This document shows positions 44,018 through 52,440 of a DNA stretch of 64,000 bases, one piece after another (position 1 is the stretch's first letter; each line of letters starts with the position of its first letter). Made by a program: the position numbers and the translations under genes. The notes below the pieces were generated by a model. The model saw only the letters and a list, made by a program, of their open reading frames with translations. It was not told the origin of the DNA and made no database searches. This DNA is from Palsa-504 sp963847965 (GTDB lineage Bacteria > Actinomycetota > Actinomycetes > Streptosporangiales > Streptosporangiaceae), in contig CAWKCG010000021.1 in assembly GCA_963847965.1 (NCBI GenBank), positions 1 through 64,000 on the forward strand. The letters are read 5' to 3'.

Positions 44018-45343
44018 ATGAGCGGACGCACGCTGGTGCCGGGATTGCTGCGCGACCGGGTGTTCCGGCGGTACTGGGGCGCCTCGACGATCTCGATGTT
44101 CGGCGACCAGATCTCCGGGATCGCGCTGCCGCTGGCGGCCGTGCTCGCGCTGCACGCCGAGGCGGCCCAGATGGGGTACCTGACCGCGCTGGAGTGGCTG
44201 CCCAGCCTGCTGTTCGGGCTGCCCATGGGGGCGCTGGTGGACCGGCGCGGCCGGCGCAGGCTGACGATGATCACCGCCGACCTGGGGCGGGCGGCGCTGT
44301 TCGCGAGCATCCCGGTGTGCTACGCGCTGCACGTCCTGACGCTGCTACAGCTCTACCTGGTCACGTTCGCGGCCGGGACGCTGAGCATCGCGTTCAACGT
44401 CTCGGACGCGACGCTGTTCATCTCGATCGTCGCGCCGGAGCAGTACGTGGACGGGCAGTCGCTGATCTACGGGAGCCGGGCGCTGTCGTTCGTGGGCGGC
44501 CCGAGCATCGGCGGCCTGCTCGTCCAGGTGTTCACCGCGCCGCTCGCCATCATCGCGGACGCGCTGTCGTTCCTGGGCTCGGCGTTCTTCCTCGGCCGGA
44601 TCCGGCCTTCCGAGCCACCGACCGCGGACGAGGGCAGCGGGTCGATCCTGGCCGGCGCCCGGTTCATCGCAGGCTCGGGCATCGTCCGCGGTTCGCTCAT
44701 CGCGGTGGGTACCGTCAACTTCTTCAACCTCATGTTCAACGCGCTCTACCTGCTCTACGCGGTGCGCGTCCTGCACGTCCGGGCGGGCGTCGTCGGCCTG
44801 CTGATCGGCATGGCCGCGATCGGCGGGCTGCTCGGCGCGCTGGCCACCAAGCGCATCGCGGCGCGGATCGGCGAGGGCTGGGCCTACACGTTCGGCTGCC
44901 TGCTGTTCACCGCCCCGCTGGTGGGCTGGCCGCTCGCGCACGGCAGGCTGCCGCTGGTGCTGGCCGTGCTGTTCGTCGCGGAGTTCTGCTCTGGGTTCGG
45001 GCTGATGGTGCTCGACATCACCATCGGGGCGATTTTCGCCGCGGTGATCCCGGCCACCCTGAGGTCGCGGGCAACCGGCGCGTTCCAGGCGGTCAATTAC
45101 GGCACGCGGCCGGTCGGCGCCCTGCTCGGCGGGCTGCTGGGCACGACGTTCGGCCTGCGCCCGGCGCTGTGGGTCGCGACGGTCGGCGGCATGGCCGGGT
45201 TCTTCCTGCTCCTGCCTACGCCGGTGCCGCGGTACCGGCTTCCCGCGGGCGGCGGATTACGGGTCGTTCACCCCTCGCGCCCGTCGAGCGGGGCCATGCG
45301 CGCCAGCGCATCGGCGTCGCTGGCGCGCGCGTGCAGGAAGTAG
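44018..45343 (+). CDS. MFS transporter (macrolide/drug efflux-like)
   Basis: 441 residues with about twelve membrane helices. The conserved motif GALVDRRGRRRLTMITADLG follows TM2, and the mid-region has IIADALSFLGSAFFLGRIR, which resembles MefA-like and enterobactin-exporter-like MFS proteins. The last 25 residues (VHPSRPSSGAMRASASASLA) overlap the convergent phosphoesterase gene by 76 bases and may be read-through tail rather than fold. The substrate is unknown; the ArsR partner suggests inducible export. Confidence 0.9.
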   Translation: MSGRTLVPGLLRDRVFRRYWGASTISMFGDQISGIALPLAAVLALHAEAAQMGYLTALEWLPSLLFGLPMGALVDRRGRRRLTMITADLGRAALFASIPVCYALHVLTLLQLYLVTFAAGTLSIAFNVSDATLFISIVAPEQYVDGQSLIYGSRALSFVGGPSIGGLLVQVFTAPLAIIADALSFLGSAFFLGRIRPSEPPTADEGSGSILAGARFIAGSGIVRGSLIAVGTVNFFNLMFNALYLLYAVRVLHVRAGVVGLLIGMAAIGGLLGALATKRIAARIGEGWAYTFGCLLFTAPLVGWPLAHGRLPLVLAVLFVAEFCSGFGLMVLDITIGAIFAAVIPATLRSRATGAFQAVNYGTRPVGALLGGLLGTTFGLRPALWVATVGGMAGFFLLLPTPVPRYRLPAGGGLRVVHPSRPSSGAMRASASASLARACRK

Positions 45344-46025
45344 TCGGCCCACTCGGCGACGTCGGGGTAGGACGACTGCTCGGTGACCAGCGCGCAGGCC
45401 GCCGCGGCGTCGTAGGGCGTGTGCCGCATGGTGACCGCGCCGTCGGCCAGCAGCGCCCAGTGCGCGCCCTGGCGGCCGTAGGGCATGCCGACGCTGCCCG
45501 GGTTGACGATCTGCCTGCGGTTCGCGAGGCGGGTGAACGGCATGTGGGTGTGCCCGCAGACCACCGTCATCACCTCGCCGGGCAGGCCTTCGAGGACTTC
45601 GGCCCACCGCTCGAGCCGGGAGTCGACGAGGACCACCTCGTCGTCGTCGCGCGGCGTGGCGTGGCAGAACACGACCTGGCCGAAGCCGGCCACGTCGAGC
45701 GTCACCGGGTAGGGCAGGCGGGCCAGCCAGTCCACATGGTCGGCGGACAGCTGGCGCGCGGCCCAGGGCTCGATCGGGTGGTCCGCGTCCTCGATCAGGC
45801 CGCGGGCCAGCTCCACGAGTTGCCGGTCCGTGTTGCCCCGCACCCAGGTGACCCGGTCGCCGAGCCCGAGCAGCCGGTCGAGCACCGGCACCGGCATGGG
45901 CCGGCGGCGATGTCGCCGGTGAGCACGATGCGTTCGGCGTCCCTGAGCTCCGGCTCGGCCAGCACCGCGTCGAGCGCCGGCAGCACGCCGTGGATGTCGG
46001 AAAGGACCGCGACGCTGGCCGCCAT
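45268..46025 (-). CDS. Metallophosphoesterase (YfcE/MJ0936-type), apparent frameshift near 45897
   Basis: The ATG at 46025 opens the calcineurin-like N-terminus ASVAVLSDIHGVLPALDAVL with the D-x-H metal motif and GDIAAGP, after which the frame is lost. From 45897 the other frame continues MPVPVLDRLLGLGDRVTWVR, then GNTDRQLVELARG (GNxD motif), VVFCHATPRDDDEVV, and VVCGHTHMPFTR (GHTH motif). One missing base near GGCCC at 45896-45901 explains the split; repaired, it is about 252 residues. It would hydrolyse a phosphodiester or phosphomonoester. It lies two bases after the DUF1707 gene. Confidence 0.75.
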
Positions 46026-46027
46026 CG

Positions 46028-46612
46028 TTATCGCCTCCTGAAGCGCTGCCTGATCTTGATGTAGCCGAAGACCGGGTCGCCGGTCACGGTGACGAGGGGC
46101 GAGCCGGGGTCTGGCGTGTCGGCGGCCTTGTTGCTGATGTGCCCGGTGTAGGTGCTCAGCGGGCCGACGCGGGCGGCCCACCCCCAGGGCAGGATCAGCT
46201 CGATCCAGGCGGTCTTGGTGACCACCTCCACGGTGACCTCGCGGTGCGCGCAGGCGGCCCGGGTGAAGTCGATCGTGATCCACCCGGTCGTGGACTCCGC
46301 GGTGATCAGCTCCGGCACGACCCAGCGGCCGGCCTGCTTGAGGTTGGCCGTCGTGGTCCGCAGGACGAGCGTGTCCGGCTCGGCGCCCGCGGGCAGGTCC
46401 GCCACCAGGGCGCCGAGCTCGCCGTAGGTCCTCGCCCGGTTTAGCTGGCCGAGCCGTTCCTCGAGTTCCGACAGGTCGATCCGGCCCTCGGTGGCGGCGA
46501 CGCGCAGCTTCTCCGCGACCGCGTCCCGGTCCGCGTCCGAAGCCCGCTGGGCCGCCCGCGGTGCCGCCCGGCTGGCCGGCCCGGGTACCGGCGTCGGGTC
46601 CGCGTCGGTCAT
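46028..46612 (-). CDS. DUF1707 domain protein
   Basis: 194 residues from ATG 46612 (the ATG at 46630 is also possible). RASDADRDAVAEKLRVAATE, then GRIDLSELEERLGQLNRA and TYGELGALVADLP is the DUF1707 (SHOCT-like) domain of actinomycetes. The C-terminal half is a beta-rich domain (VTVEVVTKTAWIELILPWGW) like those that often follow DUF1707. No membrane helix is visible. Function unknown. It is probably in one operon with the phosphoesterase. Confidence 0.88.
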   Translation of the reverse strand: MTDADPTPVPGPASRAAPRAAQRASDADRDAVAEKLRVAATEGRIDLSELEERLGQLNRARTYGELGALVADLPAGAEPDTLVLRTTTANLKQAGRWVVPELITAESTTGWITIDFTRAACAHREVTVEVVTKTAWIELILPWGWAARVGPLSTYTGHISNKAADTPDPGSPLVTVTGDPVFGYIKIRQRFRRR

Positions 46613-46637
46613 AGGGCGACTGTAGGACATTCCCCCG

Positions 46638-46799
46638 TCAGTGGTGGACCGCGGCGAGCAGGGCGGCGTAGGCGCGGACCAAGGACGCGCGTTCTTGCGG
46701 GAGCAGCGGACTGACGGGCTGGCAGCCCTCGCGGACCCACCGGTCGGACAGGTCCATCGCCCGGGCGCGCGAGGCGGTGCTGACGGTACGGGAGTCCAT
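46638..46799 (-). CDS. Small conserved-type protein of 53 residues
   Basis: ATG 46799 is preceded by GGAGAGG at good spacing. The protein is mostly helical: RARAMDLSDRWVREGCQPVS, then PLLPQERASLVRAYAALLAA, ending VHH. I recognise no family. It follows the DUF2237 gene and precedes DUF1707 on the same strand, so it could be part of that set. Confidence 0.55.
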   Translation of the reverse strand: MDSRTVSTASRARAMDLSDRWVREGCQPVSPLLPQERASLVRAYAALLAAVHH

Positions 46800-46885
46800 G
46801 GCGTCCTCTCCGGTGCGGTGGGGCGGTCGCTGGGGTGATACCACCGCCGTTCGGCATAAATAAAGGTCTGTTCCCGGGGGTGAGG

Positions 46886-47278
46886 TTACTCGTCGAGGGC
46901 GCCGAGGTCGGCGGGGACGTCGACGGAGTACCGCTTGAGGATCTCGAGCGGGACGATCTCCAGCGCGCGCTGGTGGGTGGACGCCAGCACGACCGGGGCC
47001 GCGGCGCCGTCGTGGTGCGCGCGCAGCCAGTTCGCCGCGGTCACGCACCAGCGGTCCCCCGGCCCGAGCCCGGGGAAGCGGAACTGGGGCACCGGCGTGG
47101 ACAGGTCGTTGCCGATGCCGCGCTGGTGCGCCAGGAACTCGGCGGTCACCACCGCGCAGATCGTGTGGCTGCCCAGGTCCTCCGGCCCGGTCGTGCAGCA
47201 CCCGTCGCGGTAGAACCCGGTCAGCGGATCGGTCCCGCACGGCTCAAGTTCGCCGCCGAGGACATTACGGTCGCCCAT
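46886..47278 (-). CDS. DUF2237 family protein
   Basis: 130 residues from ATG 47278. NVLGGELEPCGTDPLTGFYR, then DGCCTTGPEDLGSHTICAVV, then GDRWCVTAANWLRA, and the end LEIVPLEILKRYSVDVPADL are diagnostic of DUF2237, a small conserved protein of unknown role found in bacteria and some eukaryotes. All the conserved cysteines are present. Confidence 0.93.
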   Translation of the reverse strand: MGDRNVLGGELEPCGTDPLTGFYRDGCCTTGPEDLGSHTICAVVTAEFLAHQRGIGNDLSTPVPQFRFPGLGPGDRWCVTAANWLRAHHDGAAAPVVLASTHQRALEIVPLEILKRYSVDVPADLGALDE

Positions 47279-47366
47279 GCCAGCAGTATCGGTAGCGCGG
47301 CAGGAGGTCCGCAAGGTCGGCCCGTGACGGCGCGGCGGCCGGGGTTGGCGCCTCGACCTGGGCACA

Positions 47367-48974
47367 ATGGGTCGGGTGAGGCATAACCGAGTTCTGGCGG
47401 CGGCCGCCGGCCTGGGCCTGCTGGCCGCGACGGCGCTGACGGCGGCCACGACGTCCGGGTCCACGGTACTCGCGGCCGACCACGGGTCGGCAGTGCTCGC
47501 GGCCGACCACGGAGCGGCAGTGCTCGCGGCCGACCACGGAGCGGCAGTGCTCACGGCGGACCGCGCGGCGGCCGCTTCCGTGCCGATCAAGCACGTCATC
47601 GAGATCATGATCGAGAACCACTCGTTCGACAACCTGTTCGGGCAGTTCCCCGGCGCGGACGGCATCCCGGCGGGTGAGTCGCTGCTCAACCCGCAGGCCT
47701 ACTACACCTCCCAGCCGGACGTGCAGCCGGTCTGGGCCACGCCGAACGAGGGCGACATCGACGGCACGATCAACAACAGCACGGTCGCCGAAGAGATGGC
47801 GATGGACTACCAGCCCGGCAAGGGCTACCTGATGGACCACTACACCGTCTTCCCGCAGGACGGGATGTCCGCCATCACCGAGTTCGGCCCGAAGTTCGAC
47901 CCGAACGAGCAGTACCTGGCGTCGTCCTACGAGCTGGCCGACATGAACTTCCAGCCGGTCATCGCGCCGACCCAGCCGAACGTCCTGACCGCGCTGAACG
48001 GAACCGATCACGGCTGGGTGTACAACAACCTCCAGCCAGGCCCCACGGTGCCCTGGGACTCCATCTTCGACGAGCTGACCGCGCACGGGCGGAGCTGGAA
48101 GATCTACTACGCGCTGCCGCCTTCGGCCCTGGCCGGCACGGTCTGGCAGCAGATCATCCCGGCCGGGCACGCCGCGGACCTGACCACGGCGACGGCGTTC
48201 TTCACCGACCTGGCCGACGGGAGCCTGCCCGACTTCTCCTTCGTGCGGCCCGGCGTCGGCTACAGCACCGAGCCATCCGAGGACATCGGGGAGGGCGACG
48301 CCTGGATCGGGCAACTGGTCAACGCGGTCGCGCACAGCTCGTACTGGGATTCCACGGCGATCTTCGTCACCTACGACGAGAGCGGCGGGTTCTGGGACCA
48401 CGTGGCGCCGCCGGCCAGCACCGGGTACGGCGCCAGGACCCCGATGATCATCATCAGCCCGTACGCGCGGCGCGGGGTGTTCAGCCAGCAGACGACGAAC
48501 GTGGGCATCTTGTCGTTCATGCAGAAGCTGTGGGACATGCCCGCGCTGACCCCGCTCAATTCTTCGCAGAACGACCTGTACTCCGCGTTCGACTTCAGCC
48601 AGAAGGCGCTGGCCGCGCCGTCGGTGCCCGTCGCGCCCGCGGACACGATCGGGTTCCACGCCGCGGGCGGGATCCTGACCGACATCGGGCCGGCGAGCCC
48701 CGGGCATTCCGTCACGATCGACCTGGAGGCGGAAACCGGCGGGCTGGTCCTCGATCCGGCCGTGGGCGGGACGGTGGACCTGACGCTGACGCCGCCGCCC
48801 GGCGTCGCGGTCCCGTCCTCGTTCCCGAAGACGGTCACGATGGCGGGCGGGACGGCCACTCTTTCTGTGTCGTTCCCCAGTGCGGGGTACTACCGGATCT
48901 CGGCCAGCGGGCCTTCGGGGAGCGAGGGCTGGGTCACCGTCGACGTGGGGGTGACTCCGGACACGGCGCCGTGA
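47367..48974 (+). CDS. Secreted phosphoesterase family protein (phospholipase C/acid phosphatase-like)
   Basis: 535 residues. The N-terminus has a signal-like helix (VLAAAAGLGLLAATALTAAT), then four copies of a nine-residue repeat (VLAADHGAA). The catalytic part starts at KHVIEIMIENHSFDNLFGQF, the ENHSFDN motif of the phosphoesterase (PF04185) family. Later motifs are AITEFGPKFD, DSTAIFVTYDESGGFWDHV (metal-binding D-E-x-G-G-x-x-D-H) and RTPMIIISPYARRG. Phospholipase C-type enzymes of this family are exported. The last 90 residues form a beta-sandwich-like domain. Confidence 0.87.
   Translation: MGRVRHNRVLAAAAGLGLLAATALTAATTSGSTVLAADHGSAVLAADHGAAVLAADHGAAVLTADRAAAASVPIKHVIEIMIENHSFDNLFGQFPGADGIPAGESLLNPQAYYTSQPDVQPVWATPNEGDIDGTINNSTVAEEMAMDYQPGKGYLMDHYTVFPQDGMSAITEFGPKFDPNEQYLASSYELADMNFQPVIAPTQPNVLTALNGTDHGWVYNNLQPGPTVPWDSIFDELTAHGRSWKIYYALPPSALAGTVWQQIIPAGHAADLTTATAFFTDLADGSLPDFSFVRPGVGYSTEPSEDIGEGDAWIGQLVNAVAHSSYWDSTAIFVTYDESGGFWDHVAPPASTGYGARTPMIIISPYARRGVFSQQTTNVGILSFMQKLWDMPALTPLNSSQNDLYSAFDFSQKALAAPSVPVAPADTIGFHAAGGILTDIGPASPGHSVTIDLEAETGGLVLDPAVGGTVDLTLTPPPGVAVPSSFPKTVTMAGGTATLSVSFPSAGYYRISASGPSGSEGWVTVDVGVTPDTAP
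47466..47573 (+). repeat. 27-bp tandem repeat, four copies
   Basis: Units start at 47466, 47493, 47520 and 47547. Units two and three are identical and the last is more diverged. They encode VLAADHGSA, VLAADHGAA (twice) and VLTADRAAA right after the signal peptide, as a spacer that could vary in copy number. Confidence 0.9.
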
Positions 48975-49079
48975 TTTCTTTATCGGGCTTGTTCACGCGG
49001 CTGTTGTGAGCCCTGGGAGGCGGGTGCTGCGTGGGGTCGGGCTGGACAGGGGCGCGTCGGGCGACGTAGTCTTGACTGT

Positions 49080-50321
49080 ATGGTCAGTCAATATTGGGAT
49101 CGTAAGCCGGCCCCGGCTCCGCTGAACCGGGCCGAGGTGGATGAGGTGTTGCGGCCGTTCGGGGAGAGCGTGATGCTGCCTCGCGCGGCGTACGTGGACC
49201 CCGAGGTGTTCGGCTGGGAGCAGCGGTTCTTCTTCGACGGCGGGTGGATGTGCGTCGGGCGGAGCGAGCAACTGCCCGCGCCGGGTGACCAGCGCGCGGA
49301 GGCCACCGGCGAGGGCGGCGTGCTGCTGGTGCGGGGCGAGGACGGCGAGTTGCGGGCGTTCGCCAACAGCTGCCGGCACCGCGGCCACGAGCTACTGCCC
49401 TGCGGGGAGGGCAACCGGCACAAGATGATCATCTGCCCGTACCACGCCTGGACGTACAAGCTGTCGGGCGAGCTGTACGCGGCGGCTGGGTTCAGGCATC
49501 AGCCGCGCTTTGACTACGCCGGCTGGAGCCTGGTGCCGCTGCCGGTGACCGAGTGGCACGGGCTGATCTTCGTGGACGGCTCCGGCGGGGCGGTCCCCCC
49601 GCTCGAGGAGGCGCTGGGCAACCTCGATGCGCTGATCGCGCCCTACGAGCCCGAGCGCCTGGTGACCGCGGCCCAGCACACCTACGACGCGGCGGCGAAC
49701 TGGAAGATCCTCACGGAGAACTACCACGAGTGCTACCACTGCTCGTCGATCCACCCGGAGCTATGCCGGCTGTCTGCGCCGCAGAGCGGCGAGAACTACG
49801 TCACCGACGGCCCCTGGATCGGCGGCACGATGATACTGCGGGACGGCATGGACACGATGTCCATGGACGGCGAAAGCCACGGGGTGCCGCTGCGCGGCCT
49901 GGACGAGCAGGGGATGCGGACCGTCATCTACGTCAACATCTTCCCGAACGTCCTGCTGAGCCTGCACCCGGACTACGTGATGACGCACCGGATGATCCCG
50001 GTCGCCGCCGACCGGACCAAGATCGAGTGCACCTGGGCGTTCGCGCCCGAGGCCGTGGCCCAGCCGGACTTCGATCCCAGCTACGCGGTCGAGTTCTGGG
50101 ACATCACCAACCGGCAGGACTGGGCGGCGTGCGAGTCGGTGCAGCGCGGCCTCACCTCGCCGCACGCGCGGCCGGGGCCCCTGTCGCCGACCGAGGACGC
50201 GGTGTACTACTTCGTCACCACCCTCGCCCGCGGCTACCTGGGGCAGTCGGTCTGGATCCCGTCTGGCTCGCCGGCCCGGGTGGCCGAAGGGGTGACGATG
50301 GGGAAGCGGGCGGCCGTGTAG
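49080..50321 (+). CDS. Rieske non-haem iron oxygenase, alpha subunit type
   Basis: 413 residues. The Rieske cluster is bound by CRHRGHELLPC (about 98) and CPYHAWTYKL (about 119). The mononuclear iron site is TENYHECYHCSSIHPEL (about 213-229), with the bridging Asp/Glu region nearby. The subgroup resembles glycine betaine/carnitine-type monooxygenase alpha subunits (GbcA-like). A reductase partner is not in view. The gene ends nine bases before a decayed glutathione peroxidase. Confidence 0.88.
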   Translation: MVSQYWDRKPAPAPLNRAEVDEVLRPFGESVMLPRAAYVDPEVFGWEQRFFFDGGWMCVGRSEQLPAPGDQRAEATGEGGVLLVRGEDGELRAFANSCRHRGHELLPCGEGNRHKMIICPYHAWTYKLSGELYAAAGFRHQPRFDYAGWSLVPLPVTEWHGLIFVDGSGGAVPPLEEALGNLDALIAPYEPERLVTAAQHTYDAAANWKILTENYHECYHCSSIHPELCRLSAPQSGENYVTDGPWIGGTMILRDGMDTMSMDGESHGVPLRGLDEQGMRTVIYVNIFPNVLLSLHPDYVMTHRMIPVAADRTKIECTWAFAPEAVAQPDFDPSYAVEFWDITNRQDWAACESVQRGLTSPHARPGPLSPTEDAVYYFVTTLARGYLGQSVWIPSGSPARVAEGVTMGKRAAV

Positions 50322-50330
50322 CTTACAGGG

Positions 50331-50792
50331 GTGACGATCTACGACATCCCCGTGAAGACCCTGGCCGGGGAGGACTCCTCGCTCGGCTCGCTCGGCCTGG
50401 ACGGCACAACGCTCTCGTTCTGCTCAAGTGCGGTCAGGAACGGGGGGCATCGGAGTACGCCGGGCGCGGCTTCTCCGTGGTGGGGTTCCCGTGCAATCAG
50501 TTCGGCGGCCAGGAGCCGGGCAGCGCCGAGGAGATCGCCGAGTTCTGCTCGGCGACCTACGGCGTCACGTTCCCGATGTTCGAGAAGATCGAAGTGAACG
50601 GGCCCGGCCAGGCATCCCATCTACGCTTTGCTGACCGCGGAGCCCGACGCGGACGGCGAGGCCGGCGACATCCAGTGGAACTTCGAGAAGTTCCTGGTGC
50701 GACCCGACGGTACCGTCGGGGCCCGGTTCCGGCCCGGCACCACCCCCGACTCCCCCGAGGTCCTCGCCGCCATCGAGGACGCTCTCGGCTGA
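50331..50792 (+). pseudogene. Glutathione peroxidase family, decayed
   Basis: The start MTIYDIPVKTLAGEDSSLGS is a normal peroxidase N-terminus in frame 1. The reading then moves to another frame for YAGRGFSVVGFPCNQFGGQE and EFCSATYGVTFPMFEKIEV, and returns to frame 1 for HPIYALLTAEPDADGEAGDI, NFEKFLVRPDGTVGARF to the stop at 50792. The region around the catalytic Cys is also shortened (LLKCGQERGAS, about 20 residues missing compared with the family). Two compensating shifts plus a deletion make this a likely pseudogene rather than a simple base error. Confidence 0.7.
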
Positions 50793-51506
50793 TCAGCGCC
50801 CCAGGTAGGCGCGCTTGAGATCCTCGCTGCGCAAAAGCTCAGAGGCGGGGCCCTCGAGCACGATCACCCCGGTCGAAAGGACGTAGCCGCGGTTCGCGAT
50901 CGACAGCGCCATCGTGGCGTTCTGCTCGACCACGAGCACCGCCACGCCGGAGGCGTGGATCTCGGAGATGATCTGGAAATTCTGCTGAACGAGCGCTGGT
51001 GACAGGCCCATGGAAGGCTCGTCCATCAGGAGCAGCCGCGGGTGCGACATCAGCGCGCGGCCCATGGCGACCATCTGCTGCTCACCGCCCGACAGCGTCC
51101 CCGCGAGCTGGCTGCGGCGTTCGTACAGGCGGGGGAACAGCCCGTAGACCTTCTCGAAGTCCTCGTCGAGCTTCTCGCCGCGGCGCAGCACCGCGCCGAG
51201 CTCGAGATTCTCCAGGACCGTCAGCGACCCGAACAGCCGGCGGTTCTCCGGGACGATCGCGATCCCGCGGGCGATGCGCTGCGGCACGGGCCAGTTCGTC
51301 ACGTCTTCTCCGCACAGCACGACCCGTCCCGCGCGCGGCCGCACGATCCCGAGGATCGTCTTCAGCGTGGTCGACTTCCCTGAGGCGTTCCCGCCGAGCA
51401 GGCACACCAGTTCGCCCTCGTCGACGCGCAGCGAGATTCCCTCCAGGATCCGCATCTGCCCGTAGTACGTGGTGACGCTGTCCAGGCTCAGCATCGTGGC
51501 GCTCAT
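50793..51506 (-). CDS. livF: Branched-chain amino acid-type ABC transporter ATP-binding protein
   Basis: 237 residues. LLGGNASGKSTTLKTILGIV is Walker A, with N-A in place of the usual N-G. LSGGEQQMVAMGRALMSHPR is the signature, LLLMDEPSMGLSPALVQQ the Walker B/D-loop region, and AVLVVEQNATMALSIAN the H-region with Gln in place of His, as usual for LivF. It is the last gene of a five-gene liv operon. Confidence 0.92.
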   Translation of the reverse strand: MSATMLSLDSVTTYYGQMRILEGISLRVDEGELVCLLGGNASGKSTTLKTILGIVRPRAGRVVLCGEDVTNWPVPQRIARGIAIVPENRRLFGSLTVLENLELGAVLRRGEKLDEDFEKVYGLFPRLYERRSQLAGTLSGGEQQMVAMGRALMSHPRLLLMDEPSMGLSPALVQQNFQIISEIHASGVAVLVVEQNATMALSIANRGYVLSTGVIVLEGPASELLRSEDLKRAYLGR

Positions 51507-51519
51507 CGCGGCTCCGTGC

Positions 51520-52386
51520 TCATTGCGGCTCCGTCAGCGCCTCGGGGTCGCGCCCCATGTAGGCCTCGACAACCGCCGGGTGATTGGCTACCGCGTCGAA
51601 GGCACCCTCGGCGATCTTGACGCCGTGGTCGAGGGCGATCACCCGATCGGAACAGCCGGATACGACGTGCATGTCGTGCTCGATCACGAGAATCGAGACG
51701 TTGAGCTCGTCGCGTAGCCGCGAGATCAGCTCGGTGATCTCGTGGGTCTCGGCGGGGTTCATCCCCGCGGCGGGCTCGTCGAGCAGCAGCAGCCGGGGTC
51801 TGGTCCCGAGCGCGCGGGCGATCTCCAGCCGCCGGCGGTTCGCGTACGAGAGGGAGTACGCGGGCTGGTCCCAGCGGTACCCGGCCAGCCGCTGGCCGAA
51901 GAACGACAGGACGTCCGTGGCCAGCGCCCGCACCTCGCGCTCCTCGCGCCTGGCTCTGGGCAGGCGGAGGATCGACTCCGCCGGGGTCGCCCTGGTCCGG
52001 CCGTAGGTCGCGGCCATCACGTTCTCGATCACCGACATGTTCGGGAACAGGCGCAGGCTCTGGAAGGTCCTGGCGATTCCCATCCGGGCGATCCGGTGCG
52101 GAGCCTGCCCGGCGATCGACTGCCCCTGGAACCGGACGTCGCCTGAGCTCGGCTCGTACACGCCCGTGATCACGTTGAAGACCGTCGTCTTGCCCGCGCC
52201 GTTCGGCCCGATGAGGCTCACGATCTCCCGGTCGTCCACCCGCAGGTCCAGTTCGGAAAGCGCCTGGAGCCCGCCGAAGTGCAGCGAGAGACGGTCGAGG
52301 TCCAGGATGGGTCCCTGGCGGTCAGGGTCGGGCTGCGCGGCGGGATCTCCGTCTCCGGGCGGGCCCGGCCGCTCAGGCCCTGCCAT
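51520..52386 (-). CDS. livG: Branched-chain amino acid-type ABC transporter ATP-binding protein
   Basis: 288 residues. SLIGPNGAGKTTVFNVITGV is Walker A, YSLSYANRRRLEIARALGTR the LivG-type signature (SYANRR instead of LSGGQ), RLLLLDEPAAGMNPAETHEI Walker B, and VSILVIEHDMHVVSGCSDRV the H-loop. A Pro-rich lead precedes the domain. It is 13 bases upstream of livF. Confidence 0.93.
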   Translation of the reverse strand: MAGPERPGPPGDGDPAAQPDPDRQGPILDLDRLSLHFGGLQALSELDLRVDDREIVSLIGPNGAGKTTVFNVITGVYEPSSGDVRFQGQSIAGQAPHRIARMGIARTFQSLRLFPNMSVIENVMAATYGRTRATPAESILRLPRARREEREVRALATDVLSFFGQRLAGYRWDQPAYSLSYANRRRLEIARALGTRPRLLLLDEPAAGMNPAETHEITELISRLRDELNVSILVIEHDMHVVSGCSDRVIALDHGVKIAEGAFDAVANHPAVVEAYMGRDPEALTEPQ

Positions 52387-52440
52387 CTGCGCACCTCCGG
52401 ACCGGACTCCGGCTCCGGAACGAGGCTGACCGGCCGGCGC

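Noticed and set aside
44194..46041. 615-codon plus-strand frame across the MFS and phosphoesterase genes
   Set aside because: Arg/Ala-rich shadow of two recognised genes; no domain or start signal.
47265..48707. 480-codon minus-strand frame over the secreted phosphoesterase
   Set aside because: Antisense artefact; the plus-strand protein has clear motifs.
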